Below, in pieces: positions 15,163 to 25,105 of a DNA stretch of 64,000 nucleotides (within the stretch, counting starts at the first letter, position 1; every line of letters begins with the position of its first letter). The stretch is from Sphingobacteriaceae bacterium. Its GTDB lineage: Bacteria; Bacteroidota; Bacteroidia; B-17B0; Aurantibacillaceae. The position numbers and the translations under genes are program-made. Location: positions 248,001 through 312,000 of the forward strand of contig JADJLA010000003.1 in NCBI GenBank assembly GCA_016705695.1. The letters are read 5' to 3'. Below the pieces are notes generated by a model, which was given only the letters and a program-made list of their open reading frames with translations, ran no database searches and had not been told where the DNA came from.

Positions 15163-17109
15163 TTAAATTATAGCTACACGCTCTATCCAATCGCCATGCT
15201 TTTTAATAAGTGCAATAAGCTCATCAACGGCGGTTTCGCTGGAAATGTTTTTCTTAACCACTTCTTTGCCTTTGTATAAGCTAATTTTACCGGCACCCGT
15301 TCCTACATAACCATAATCAGCATCGGCCATTTCGCCTGGGCCATTTACAATGCAACCCATAATGCCAATTTTTACCCCTTTTAAATGATCGGTTCGTTCG
15401 CGGATCTTTTGTGTTGTTTCTTGAAGGTCAAATAATGTTCGTCCGCAACTTGGGCAACTGATATATTCGGTTTTACTAATACGTGTGCGTGTAGCTTGTA
15501 AAATTCCAAATTGTGTTGAATTGAGCGTTTGTAAATTCACGCATTCATTTTGCTTTATCCAAATGCCATCGCCCATGCCATCTAATAATAAGGCACCGGC
15601 ATCGGTACTGCTGTACAATTGAAATTGCTCTTCGGAAAGTTTGTTGTAATTGAATTTAAACAACACCGGAGTTTCGCATTTGGCATTTTTAAGATCGATC
15701 ATCATGCGACGAAGATCGGCCATTGCTAATTCGTTGAATGAATCAAGGATCAACACACAGTTCTTTTCTTTTCTTATTTTTTCAATAAAAGCGGAATTTA
15801 AAACTGTATGATCCGCAACTATAAAATTCAAAGTTGATGAATGTTCAATACTCTTAAAGTATTCTTCTCCACAAAATAAAGGATAGGCTCTGTTTTGTGT
15901 TTTGTTCTTTTTCCAATGTTCGCAGTTGTAAATAATTCCTAATGTTCCCGGGATCTCAAACTTAATAGAGTTTTCGCCAGCATAAATATAATCAACAGCC
16001 ATATCGCTGAGGTTCCATTTATCAAGGGGGACAGAATAATTATATCCAACCGGAAAAAGTGAAGCCGGTGTAATTTCTTCTTTGGAACTATAGTCGGCTA
16101 TTACGCGAGGCACATTATGATCACCAATATTTATCACATGATGCGTTTTGTGGCGAATGTATTCAAAAGTGTTATAAGGTAATTTACCTTCAATTTTTTT
16201 GACACTTGAATCTGTTTTTCTTTTAGTATAACGGTCAGCTAAATGTTTTGCAACAGGAATTTCGTATTCCGGTTCTTCAGTTAATGAAACGCGAATGGTA
16301 TCTCCTAATCCATCTTCCAACAAAGTGCCAATCCCAACCGCCGATTTAATTCTTCCATCTTCTCCATCACCGGCTTCGGTAACACCCAAATGCAAAGGGT
16401 AATTTCTGTTGGTTTCTATCATTTTGCTTACCAATAAGCGATAAGCTTGAACCATTACCTGCGTATTACTTGCTTTCATGGAGATAACGATCTCGCGATA
16501 ATCATTCTCTTCGCAAATGCGCACAAATTCCAAAGCGCTTTCTACCATTCCTAAAGGCGAATCGCCATAACGACTCATAATGCGATCGCTTAACGAACCG
16601 TGATTGGTTCCAATGCGCATGGCAGTGCCGTATTCTTTGCAAATTTTTATAAGAGGCGTAAAGCGTGTACGTATTCTTTCTAATTCTGCTTCGTAACCTG
16701 CATCTGAATAATCAATGGTCTCAAATTTTTTCTTATCCGCATAATTACCCGGGTTCACGCGCACTTTTTCTATCAGGCGCGCTGCCATTTCGGCGGCATT
16801 GGGCGTAAAATGTATATCAGCAACTATAGGTGTATTAAATCCTGCGGCACGAATTTCTTTTTTAATAAGCTCTAAATTCTTGGCTTCATTTAAACTTGGA
16901 GCAGTGATGCGAACTAATTCACAACCTGCCTCTATCATGCGAATACTTTGTGCAACAGTGCCTTTTGTATCCATCGTGTCGGTTGTGGTCATACTTTGAA
17001 CACGAATAGGATTTGAACCGCCCAAAAGCAGCTCGCCAATTTTTACTTCTCGCGTAATAAAACGAGAGTAGGAGGTAAGGCTGTTACAGTATTTAGAATT
17101 GTGCGACAT
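15163..17109 (-). CDS. ispG: 4-hydroxy-3-methylbut-2-en-1-yl diphosphate synthase, large form
   Basis: 648-aa iron-sulfur enzyme of the MEP isoprenoid pathway that converts MEcPP to HMBPP. The TIM barrel starts VKIGELLLGGSNPIRVQSMT and continues VRVNPGNYADKKKFE and GTNHGSLSDRIMSRYGDSP. An extra central domain of about 250 residues, usual in Bacteroidota and chloroplast enzymes, precedes the cluster domain. Cluster ligands are Cys552, Cys555 (SCPSCGRT) and Cys586 (GCIVNGPGE) with Glu593 as the fourth. A stand-alone gene 23 bp upstream of the type-B gene. Reductant is probably ferredoxin or flavodoxin, not encoded here. Confidence 0.97.
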   Translation of the reverse strand: MSHNSKYCNSLTSYSRFITREVKIGELLLGGSNPIRVQSMTTTDTMDTKGTVAQSIRMIEAGCELVRITAPSLNEAKNLELIKKEIRAAGFNTPIVADIHFTPNAAEMAARLIEKVRVNPGNYADKKKFETIDYSDAGYEAELERIRTRFTPLIKICKEYGTAMRIGTNHGSLSDRIMSRYGDSPLGMVESALEFVRICEENDYREIVISMKASNTQVMVQAYRLLVSKMIETNRNYPLHLGVTEAGDGEDGRIKSAVGIGTLLEDGLGDTIRVSLTEEPEYEIPVAKHLADRYTKRKTDSSVKKIEGKLPYNTFEYIRHKTHHVINIGDHNVPRVIADYSSKEEITPASLFPVGYNYSVPLDKWNLSDMAVDYIYAGENSIKFEIPGTLGIIYNCEHWKKNKTQNRAYPLFCGEEYFKSIEHSSTLNFIVADHTVLNSAFIEKIRKEKNCVLILDSFNELAMADLRRMMIDLKNAKCETPVLFKFNYNKLSEEQFQLYSSTDAGALLLDGMGDGIWIKQNECVNLQTLNSTQFGILQATRTRISKTEYISCPSCGRTLFDLQETTQKIRERTDHLKGVKIGIMGCIVNGPGEMADADYGYVGTGAGKISLYKGKEVVKKNISSETAVDELIALIKKHGDWIERVAII

Positions 17110-17158
17110 TAAGTTTACAAAGATACGCTAATTTGTGTTTTGAAGTGCTGGCTTATCA

Positions 17159-17791
17159 TTATTTAAGAGACTTACGAATGCGTTTGGTAATTGGCACCCA
17201 AACTCTGCGTCCCACATCTCCCGCCAGATCAATCGCAATATCAGTACGGAGTGTTTTTTCGCGATAAGTTTTCCGATCTTTATTAGACCCAACTACCAAG
17301 TCGCCTAAGGTGCGATTGTTCTTTATTTTTTCTTGACGCGATTTGGTATTGCCGCATCCGAATCCAATTTGTTTATTGGTTTTTGCATCAATGCAAATTA
17401 CATCGCAACTTGCTTCTACTTTATTGAGTAAAAAGGTTTGACCATTAAATTCCGATTTTGCATCACTAACAGTTTGACTAAAATCGCTTTCGTTTATAGC
17501 AAGACTTTTTACCTCAATGATATAGTCAGGAGAAATAGACTCGTTATCTATTGTTATGTTTTTTGTGATTTTGCCTTCAGAGATGAGGTTCTCAATGAAT
17601 TTGCTTTGGTATTGGTTTTGCGCGTTTGCATCCACGTATTTTGGATAATTAGCGTTTATAGATGTGTTTGCATAATTTTCAGGCGCAACTATTTTAACTA
17701 CTACCGGCCTTTTAATGTCTTTTTTAAAAAGTGTGCACTGCGAAAATGCGATCGCGGCTAGGATGAGGATAAATTTTTTAAGTTGTTTCAT
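17159..17791 (-). CDS. Uncharacterised lipoprotein
   Basis: 210 aa with lipobox AIAFSQCTLF, so membrane-anchored at about Cys19. It keeps a mixed alpha/beta domain with NEITK-like strands and a GFGCGNTKSRQEKI segment followed by a Lys/Arg-rich C-terminus. I see no named family, though the layout resembles small penicillin-binding-activator-like lipoproteins. The start ATG overlaps the mannosidase stop as ATGA, so it is co-translated downstream of the GH92 gene and may belong to the same glycan unit. Function is not assigned. Confidence 0.7.
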   Translation of the reverse strand: MKQLKKFILILAAIAFSQCTLFKKDIKRPVVVKIVAPENYANTSINANYPKYVDANAQNQYQSKFIENLISEGKITKNITIDNESISPDYIIEVKSLAINESDFSQTVSDAKSEFNGQTFLLNKVEASCDVICIDAKTNKQIGFGCGNTKSRQEKIKNNRTLGDLVVGSNKDRKTYREKTLRTDIAIDLAGDVGRRVWVPITKRIRKSLK

Positions 17792-20702
17792 TCGTGTAAT
17801 TCTATTTCGTCAATAAAAATAAATGCTTCACCGCCTTTGCCTTCGTGCCATTCGGGTAATTGCCCGTAATATTTTGCTACAAGTTTAATAAATTTTAGGC
17901 GTTGTGGCGTTTTGAGATCAATACTTATTTCTTGAGTTTGTACGGTAAGATCTTTTATGCCTACGGCTGTTTTTGAAGCGCCAACCTCTTTATAATTTAT
18001 TCCATCGACCGAAGTGTAAATGGTTATCACCTTTGGAAAAACGATCCACGAGCGCGTATCTTGCAAAAAGCTAGCGCTAACTTTGGAAATAAGTTTTGGA
18101 TCTTTATTTTCTATAACGCATTCAACATCCTGCCCTTGATATCCCAACCAATCACCTTTTCTCCAATCGGTGTCACCACAAACGCCGTCCACTAATGATT
18201 GTGGGCCTTCTGCAGAATATTGAGGATTTACTTTCGATTTGATCTTAACTATTTGTTTTGCGTTTGTTTTAAATAAATATGCAACTGCATAACTGCTGTC
18301 TGCCGCTCCGTATGCCTTTACTTTTACTTGCGAAGTATAACTTACCATAAATGGCTTAGTATAATTTGTTGAGCGCTTTGTAACTGTTGAACCATTAGTA
18401 GAGTAATAGATCTTTTCTCCCTTACCATTGATTGTTTTTAAGCTTACCAATTGAGGCGCGTTAAATGTTTTGCTTTTGTAATTTATGATAGGCGTTGGAA
18501 CTAAGAGATGATCTTTTATTACCGAACTCGGTCGGCTCACAGCTCCAAATGTATTATTGGCAGCTATCATTTGCTTGTATTCAAATATAATGTTACCACC
18601 TTCTATTAAGTTACTATAATTTATAAAAGCACTTTGCCCCGGAGTACCATTGATATTTATACCCGACACATTCGTAATACTTCCCGGTTCTGATTCGATG
18701 CGCAAATTTTTTCCATTCTCAAAATTTATAGTAGCTTCTTTGAATGAAGGTTTGAACAAAACTAGTTGCGTATTGCCAGGACAAACTTGATACATTCCCA
18801 ATGAACTTAAAACATACCATGCGCTCATTTGCCCACAATCATCGTTGCCTATTAATCCGTCAGGCGTGTTCTTGTAAAATTTAGTAAGGATATTCGTTAC
18901 TTGTTGCGATGTTTTTTGCGGTTTACCAATATAATGGTATAAAAATGCAGAGTGATGACTTGGTTCATTTCCATGCGCATATTGCCCAATTAATCCCGTA
19001 ACATCGGCTTGTTCTCTTCCGCTGGTTTTAGCGCTTGTAGAAAACAACTCATCTAGTTTAGCTTCAAACTTTGCATCACCCCCATGAAGTTTTATTAATC
19101 CATCTATATCTTGAGGTACATAAAATGAATAATGCCAACTGTTTCCTTCGGTATAATGATTATTTATTTCGGTTGGCGAAAAGGGCGAGTACCAATTACC
19201 GTTAATGCGCGGCCTCATAAATCCTGTGCTTGCATCAAATAAATTTTTGTAGGCTTGTGCTGTTTTTAAAAGTTGGGGAACATCTTTGTCTTTAAACGAA
19301 TTCCCATTTGCGCAATGCACCAATTATCGTAAGCGTATTCTAGTGACTTGGAAACACTTTCGCTTTGATCATTCACTTCAAGGAATTTCTTGGAATAGAA
19401 TTTTTTAATACCAAACTCGTCGGTGGATGCTGCATCCTTCATCGCCTTGTAAAGTGCCAATGTATCGTAACTTTTTATTCCTTTTGTGAACGCATCAGCA
19501 ATTACAGATACGGAGTGATAACCGATCATGCAGTTGGTTTCGTTGGATGATAATTCCCATACAGGCAATTTTTTTCCTTCGAGGTATTGGTTATAAAATG
19601 TGTTAATAAAATCATTCGTTCGTTTTTGTTCAATGATGGTAAATAAAGGATGAAGTGCGCGATACGTATCCCAAAGAGAGAATACATTATAGTGAACGTA
19701 ATTTTGTGCTGTATGAACCGTGTTATCTCTTCCGCGATATCGACCATCGGCATCCATATCCAAACTTGGATGAATACAACAGTGATAGAGTGAGGTGTAA
19801 AAAATAGTTTTTTTGTTTTGATCGGGCTCGTTCACGTTGATTTTAGCCAATTGCCTGTTCCATTTTTTCTCTGCTTGTTTTCTGTAGGCATCAAAATCCC
19901 AAACGGTAGCTTCTGCTTGTAGATTTTTTGCTGAACCTATATTATCTACATTGGATAAAGCAACTTTAACAACGAGTGGCTTTTTATCTTTAATATCAAA
20001 TTCAATGATGGCCCCTTCAGTGATCTCTTTTTGCAGAGAGGTCCACGAAAGATCATACGTGCTATTTTTTAAATACGTGATGTTTTTAATGGGCTTACTC
20101 AACTTCATTGTAAAATAGCAATATTGTTGTTTGGCCCATGCTTCGCTTATACGGTAGCCATTTATTGTAATACTATCAACTAGTTCCAAATGACAATCTA
20201 TGCGTTTGTCGCGATGTAAAAGATCAATTATTACAAAGGCTTTGTCGCCCGTAAATTTATAACGGTGTATTCCCACACGATCGGTGGTAGTTAATTCGGC
20301 TTCAATTCCATTATTAAATTTAACCGAATAGTAACCGGCATTTGCTGTTTCATTTTTATGGCTAAATTTTGCACCGTAGCCCTTGCCACTTTCTCCGTTA
20401 TTAGTATTGGCCGGTGTAATTAAAATATCACCCCAATCGCTTACGCCGGTTCCACTCAAATGCGTGTGAGAAAAACCATAAATGATACTATCGCTGAAAT
20501 GATATCCGCTGCAGCCATCCCAACTTCCGTCTTTTCGAGTATCGGGACTCAATTGCACCATCCCAAACGGAGCAACTGCTCCGGGAAATGTATGACCATG
20601 TCCGCCGGTTCCTATAAAAGGATTTACATCTAATGCTAAATTAGTTTGTGCATTTGAATACAAAAACAGAAAGCAGGAGAATAGTTTAAAAAACTTCATC
20701 AT
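17788..20702 (-). CDS. GH92 alpha-mannosidase with C-terminal Ig-like and discoidin-like domains (frameshifted)
   Basis: Exo-acting, calcium-dependent alpha-mannosidase of glycoside hydrolase family 92, secreted (signal ending YSNAQ). N-terminal half: NPFIGTGGHGHTFPGAVAPF, GCSGYHF, LFTIIEQKRTNDFINTFY. C-terminal half: TEGNSWHYSFYVPQD, GNDDCGQMSAWYVLSSLGMY, then a chitobiase-type Ig-like domain (YYSTNGS...VKAYGA) and an F5/8-type-C-like carbohydrate module. The frame breaks near 19303-19305: CIAQMG is followed in another frame by NSFKDKD, which one added G restores, giving 971 aa. It is the first or second gene of a run with cutC and a glycosylasparaginase, consistent with breaking down high-mannose N-glycans. 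Error or true break is undecided. Confidence 0.88.
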
Positions 20703-20708
20703 GTGAAT

Positions 20709-21353
20709 TTACGAATTTATTACATGCAATAATTCCTTGATGGTATTTTCATCCGCATTTTTAGAAATTGTATCTAAAGCAGCTGAATGAAAACTTGTGC
20801 ATCGCGTTATTTGCTTGATCTGTTTAATATTATCGGGACGAATTCCGCCACCGGGAATGATGTTTATTTTGTCGCCGTAACTCTGTTGTAATTTGGCAAT
20901 GGTTTCCATTCCTTCCAACGCAGTTTCTTTGCCGCCTGATGTAAGCACATTGTCAAAACCAATATCTATCAAATGTTCAATGCTCTCATTCATATTTAAA
21001 CATTTGTCGATATATCTGTGAAACGTACATTTCATTGGCCGCGCCAATTCAACAAGCTTTACGCAAGAAAGAATATCGATGCTGTTTTCTTTCAATACAC
21101 CAAATACAACGCCGTCGATCTTAAATTTTTTGCAGAACCAAATGGCCTCTTCCATTAATTTAACTTCGTCTTTTTTAAATCGAATGATCACATGAAGAGG
21201 TATTTTTATGAGCTGACGAGCTTTTGCTATTTCTTGAAAGGAAGGCGCTAGTCCACCGCTTTCATAGTCATTACAAAATTCAATACGATGAGCGCCCGCT
21301 TTTTGAGCAATGAGGCATGATTCTATATTAAAGCAAGCTATTTCTAAGAGCAT
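20709..21353 (-). CDS. cutC: CutC family protein (copper homeostasis / TIM barrel)
   Basis: 214 aa from an ATG that overlaps the previous stop by one base (TAATG), preferred over an ATG three codons earlier. CutC motifs are LEIACFNIESCLIAQKAGA, RIEFCNDYESGGLAPS, VIIRFKKDEV, FHRYIDKC, DNVLTSGGKETALEG and IIPGGGIRPDNI. A TIM-barrel protein linked to copper tolerance in E. coli, though its reaction is unresolved. Copies near glycosidases are common. Here it sits between GH92 and glycosylasparaginase, so a role in the glycan unit is possible. Cytoplasmic; no signal peptide. Confidence 0.93.
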   Translation of the reverse strand: MLLEIACFNIESCLIAQKAGAHRIEFCNDYESGGLAPSFQEIAKARQLIKIPLHVIIRFKKDEVKLMEEAIWFCKKFKIDGVVFGVLKENSIDILSCVKLVELARPMKCTFHRYIDKCLNMNESIEHLIDIGFDNVLTSGGKETALEGMETIAKLQQSYGDKINIIPGGGIRPDNIKQIKQITRCTSFHSAALDTISKNADENTIKELLHVINS

Positions 21354-22354
21354 TATTTGCAATAGTATTCCGAATCGTACAATGTATTTCCGGTTGAATC
21401 GGCCAAGGCATAATTAAATCCTTTTTGTAAAGCAAAAGCACCGTGCTCTCCTTTTTTATTGATGGCCAAAAAACCAACTTGCACTTCTTTATAATTCGGA
21501 TTTTTCGCAACTAAACGTTCAATGGCTTTTTTGCATGCTTCTTTAGGAGAAAAACCTTGACGCATCAACTCGACAACTAAATATGATCCGCAAATTCTTA
21601 AAACGGTTTCGCCAACTCCTGTAGCACACGCAGCACCAACTTCATTATCTACATACATTCCAGCTCCAATAATGGGCGAATCGCCAACGCGGCCGTTTAT
21701 TTTATATGCTAAACCACTTGTAGTACACGAACCCGACAAATTTCCGCTCATGTCCATCGCAACCATTCCAATTGTATCATGATTCTCTATGTTCATCATA
21801 GGTTTATAATCACTTTTCTTTAGCCAATCTTTATATGCTTTTTCTGCTTCGGCCGTTAATTTTTTCGGCTCCAAATTAAAGCCATTTTCCAAAGCAAATT
21901 TTTGGGCACCGCTTCCTACAATTAATACGTGAGGTGTTTTTTCCATTACCATTCGCGCAACCGAAATGGGATGTTTGATGCGCTCTAAAAATGCTACACC
22001 ACCGCATCTTCCTTTCTCATCCATAATACTTGCATCTAATGTTACATTTCCATCGCGATCGGGTAAACCCCCTAAGCCAACACTTAAATTGGTAAGGTCA
22101 TCTTCGGTAACCATTACGCCTTTTTCAACGGCATCAAGTGCTGCGCCATTGGCGGATAATATTTTCCAGGCGCCATCGTTGGCTGCTAAACCGTGTTTCC
22201 AAGTTGAAATAACAATTGGTTTTGCTACCTTGCCGTCAGGCAGGCTAGCTGCAATTGAACTTTCTTCAACTAAACTTGCGGCTTTACTTTTGCTAAAGGC
22301 AAATAAAGATCCTGCTAATGCCGTGAATTTTAAAAAATTTCTGCGTGTGGTCAT
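21353..22354 (-). CDS. N4-(beta-N-acetylglucosaminyl)-L-asparaginase, Tat-exported
   Basis: 333 aa Ntn-hydrolase of the glycosylasparaginase group, which cleaves the GlcNAc-Asn bond of N-glycoproteins. It autocleaves before Thr194 in NHDTIGMVAMD; HDT is the hallmark. Other motifs are GLPDRDGNVTLDASIMDEKG, GRVGDSPIIGAGMYVDNE and GACATGVGE. The N-terminus (TTRRNFLKFTALAGSLFAF) is a twin-arginine signal with a hydrophobic stretch, so it is folded before export. Together with the GH92 mannosidase and a FucP-like permease it suggests N-glycan processing in the periplasm. The substrate is inferred from family; other isoaspartyl peptidases have a different motif. Confidence 0.9.
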   Translation of the reverse strand: MTTRRNFLKFTALAGSLFAFSKSKAASLVEESSIAASLPDGKVAKPIVISTWKHGLAANDGAWKILSANGAALDAVEKGVMVTEDDLTNLSVGLGGLPDRDGNVTLDASIMDEKGRCGGVAFLERIKHPISVARMVMEKTPHVLIVGSGAQKFALENGFNLEPKKLTAEAEKAYKDWLKKSDYKPMMNIENHDTIGMVAMDMSGNLSGSCTTSGLAYKINGRVGDSPIIGAGMYVDNEVGAACATGVGETVLRICGSYLVVELMRQGFSPKEACKKAIERLVAKNPNYKEVQVGFLAINKKGEHGAFALQKGFNYALADSTGNTLYDSEYYCK

Positions 22355-22364
22355 AATGATGATT

Positions 22365-22775
22365 TTAGTGTGGTAATTTATCTTTTAGAACACCATAGAT
22401 ATAAGTTCCAAAAACCGCGCTCAATAATACAGCTATTACAATTAAAGATCCGCTTCCGATCAAAGCGTATAACGGTCCCGGGCAAGCACCAGTCATGGCC
22501 CAGCCTAGTCCAAATAGTAATCCGCCAATAACATTTCCTTTTGTAAATTCCTTTGGATCGATCTTTATTTCTTCGCCCGAAAATGTTTTTATTTTGAATT
22601 TTTTAATGATCAATATGGAGATCATCCCTACAACAATGGCCGAACAAATAACGCCATACATATGAAAAGATTGAAAGCGGAACATTTCTTGAATACGGAA
22701 CCACGAAATAACTTCGCCCTTGATCAGAATAAACCCGAACAAAATACCAAGCGCTAAGAATTTTAAATTTTTCAT
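22365..22775 (-). CDS. YeeE/YedE-family (DUF6691) membrane protein, C-terminal-half type
   Basis: 136 aa with about four membrane segments. It carries the YeeE/YedE motif FGLGWAMTGACPGPLYALIGSG with a conserved Cys used in thiosulfate or selenium/sulfur transport by homologs. It opens with MKNLKFLALGILFGFILIKG, the usual start of the smaller half of two-gene YeeE systems. The larger half lies 9 bp upstream. The pair should form a sulfur-compound channel in the inner membrane; thiosulfate is the model substrate, not proven here. Located between a glycosylasparaginase and a sugar permease, which is unusual. Confidence 0.88.
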   Translation of the reverse strand: MKNLKFLALGILFGFILIKGEVISWFRIQEMFRFQSFHMYGVICSAIVVGMISILIIKKFKIKTFSGEEIKIDPKEFTKGNVIGGLLFGLGWAMTGACPGPLYALIGSGSLIVIAVLLSAVFGTYIYGVLKDKLPH

Positions 22776-22784
22776 TTCTAAGCT

Positions 22785-23344
22785 TTATAGTTTCATAATA
22801 ATTGGAAGGATCACCCAGGTCATTAATAAACCACCTGCAAAAAAACAACAGGTAGAAACTAATGATGGCCATTGTAAATTCGACATTCCCATAATAGCGT
22901 GTCCGGATGTGCAACCATTGGCATAACGCGTTCCAAAGCCAATTAAAAAACCGCCAATTATAATTAGAATAAAACCTTTGAGTGTAAGAAGTGAAGAGAA
23001 ATTAAAAATTTCAGCGGGTATCAACCCTGAAAAATTTGTGATCCCTAAGGTGCTGATGCTTGTTACGGCTGATTCTGATAATGCAATATTATTTGGTTTT
23101 TGAAAACATAGCCGGCAATACATCCACCAATGATCATTCCTAATGCATATACCAAATTCCATGATTCGGCCTTCCAATCATATTTAAAATATGTTACGTT
23201 GGTTGGAATACACATGGCGCACATATGTCGTAAAGATGATGAAATACCAAATGCTTTGTTGCCAAACAAAAGCAAAAGTGGGACCATCAATCCTATTAAC
23301 GGACCTGTAAAATACCAAGGCCAAGGTTGTGTTAAGATACTCAT
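22785..23344 (-). CDS. YeeE/YedE-family membrane protein, N-terminal-half type (frameshifted)
   Basis: Partner of the previous gene: the N-terminal part (WPWYFTGPLIGLMVPLLLLF, RHMCAMCIP) and the C-terminal part (GGFLIGFGTRYANGCTSGHA) together give the usual layout with TM segments and the GxRYxxGCTSGH signature. The frame breaks near 23097-23101 in a T5 tract (A5 on the coding strand). One extra A restores FKKPNNIALSES and a total of 186 aa. An upstream in-frame fragment (MEGRIMEFG...) is a shadow. Likely one working gene with an indel in the assembly, or a fresh frameshift. Sulfur-transport role as above. Confidence 0.85.
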
Positions 23345-23351
23345 GTTTTAT

Positions 23352-24971
23352 TTATGCATGTTGTGTTTGTTCAGTATTATCGTAATCTATGCCGCTAGCT
23401 TTCAAAATACTTTTTATTTTGAAAGCATACCATGCTAAAAATGCAAAGCAAAATACCGGAATAATATACGACAGATGAATATTTGTTTTATCTGCTAATA
23501 ATCCTTGCATTGGTGGAATAAAAGCGCCACCCAGTATCATCATGATCAAAAACCCTGAAGCCTGGCTTGTGTATTTTCCTAAACCTGCCGTTGCTAATGA
23601 AAAAATGCAAGGCCACATGATCGAACAAAATAAACCGCCGCTTAAAAATGAATAAACACTTAAAGCGCCTGTTGTAAATAAGCCTATCAACATGGCAATG
23701 GTTCCTAATGTTCCAAAGATCATTAAAGTTAAAGCAGGTTTTTGTTGCCCCATAAAAAAGGCGAGCACTAAAAGCAAAACACAAATACCATACATTAAAA
23801 ACTTACTTGCATCTACACCGCTTAAATGATTCATGTACAAAACTAAGCTCAGCGCAAGAAATGGAATTACAAGTGTAAGAATGATATTCAATGAACGTTT
23901 CATTTGAAACGCACCAATAGAACCTGTCCAACGACCAATCATTAAACTTCCCCAGTATAACGAAATAAAAGGACTTATCTCAGAATCTTGCAATCCTCCA
24001 AACGCAGGAAGTTTTAAAAGCGAACCTAAATTACTTTGAATGGAAACCTCAACACCTACATAAACAAAAATGGCTATCATTCCTAATAGAACTTGAGGAT
24101 AGGCTTTTGTTTCCAAACGATTTTCTCTTTTTATTTTTTTGTATTGTAATAATAAGATGCCGGTGATCACTAACAAGAAGAGTGCAAATAGCACCAAAAA
24201 TAGAAATTGACTTTGATTTGAATTTACAACTGTAAATCCAAAATAAAGAAATACAGCGATCAAAAATACAAGCGTGCCAATGATAAAGAACAAGGGTGCT
24301 TTTAGTATTTTCATACTGCTATCGCTTTCTTCGATCTTTAATTTTGGTATTTGTGTAAAATTTAAAATAAGGGCAGCAACACCAAATGCAATGGCCAGAA
24401 TTACATATAAAATATTGATAGAGGTGATAGAAGCACTTTCTTTATCGGCAGCAGATGCCATGGCTTTTCCAAACAAAACAAAGCTTATTAAAATGGGACC
24501 AATAGTTGTGCCAAATGAGTTTACGCTTCCTGCAAAATTTAAACGATGAGAACCCGTGGCAGGATCGCCAATATTCAACACCAATGGGTTGGCCGAAGTT
24601 TGTTGTAATGAAAATCCTAAAGCAATAATAAAAAAGGCAACAAGTATAAAAGCAAACGATCCTGAATTTACTGCGGGGATCATACATAACCCTCCAATGA
24701 TGGAAACCAACAGGCCATACACAATTGTTTTTTTATAACCGATCTTGTTGATGATATCGCTGTTTAACTGCAACGAAAAAATATACAGCAATAAAGACCC
24801 AATAAAATAGGCACCGTAGAATGCGCTATCAATTAACTGTGATTGAAACTGTGAAAGCGAAAAATGTGTTTTACAAAACGGAATAAAGATCCCGTTGGAG
24901 GCCGCTAAAAAGCCCCAGAAGAAAAAAACAGTAACAATGGCGATAAATGATGAGCTTCCACTTTTGGACAT
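23352..24971 (-). CDS. FucP/GluP-type sugar MFS transporter
   Basis: 539 aa, about 12-14 membrane helices. Signature FFFWGFLAASNGIFIPFCK near residue 20 matches the L-fucose/glucose/galactose:H+ symporter group; QQTSANPLVLNIGDP, SQASGFLIMMILGGAFIPPMQG and SYIIPVFCFAFLAWYA follow. The start at 24969-24971 (MSKSGSSSF) is chosen; a longer one adds 20 residues without clear role. Sugar substrate unknown. It is 7 bp upstream of the YeeE pair in the same direction, so it probably heads the operon that also holds glycosylasparaginase, cutC and GH92. GlcNAc or mannose would fit the neighbours. Confidence 0.9.
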   Translation of the reverse strand: MSKSGSSSFIAIVTVFFFWGFLAASNGIFIPFCKTHFSLSQFQSQLIDSAFYGAYFIGSLLLYIFSLQLNSDIINKIGYKKTIVYGLLVSIIGGLCMIPAVNSGSFAFILVAFFIIALGFSLQQTSANPLVLNIGDPATGSHRLNFAGSVNSFGTTIGPILISFVLFGKAMASAADKESASITSINILYVILAIAFGVAALILNFTQIPKLKIEESDSSMKILKAPLFFIIGTLVFLIAVFLYFGFTVVNSNQSQFLFLVLFALFLLVITGILLLQYKKIKRENRLETKAYPQVLLGMIAIFVYVGVEVSIQSNLGSLLKLPAFGGLQDSEISPFISLYWGSLMIGRWTGSIGAFQMKRSLNIILTLVIPFLALSLVLYMNHLSGVDASKFLMYGICVLLLVLAFFMGQQKPALTLMIFGTLGTIAMLIGLFTTGALSVYSFLSGGLFCSIMWPCIFSLATAGLGKYTSQASGFLIMMILGGAFIPPMQGLLADKTNIHLSYIIPVFCFAFLAWYAFKIKSILKASGIDYDNTEQTQHA

Positions 24972-25105
24972 GAAATAAATTTTATTAAAAATATGGCTTT
25001 TAAATGCCTCATATTTTAACGGAATATACATTTATTAACAATTTAGCCTTTACTAAATAGCGTTTGTAGATCGTTTACATAAGGCTTTTTCATTTTCTTT
25101 GTATA

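Noticed and set aside
15163..17109. Extra central domain in IspG as a novel fusion
   Set aside because: Large-form IspG with this insertion is normal in Bacteroidota.
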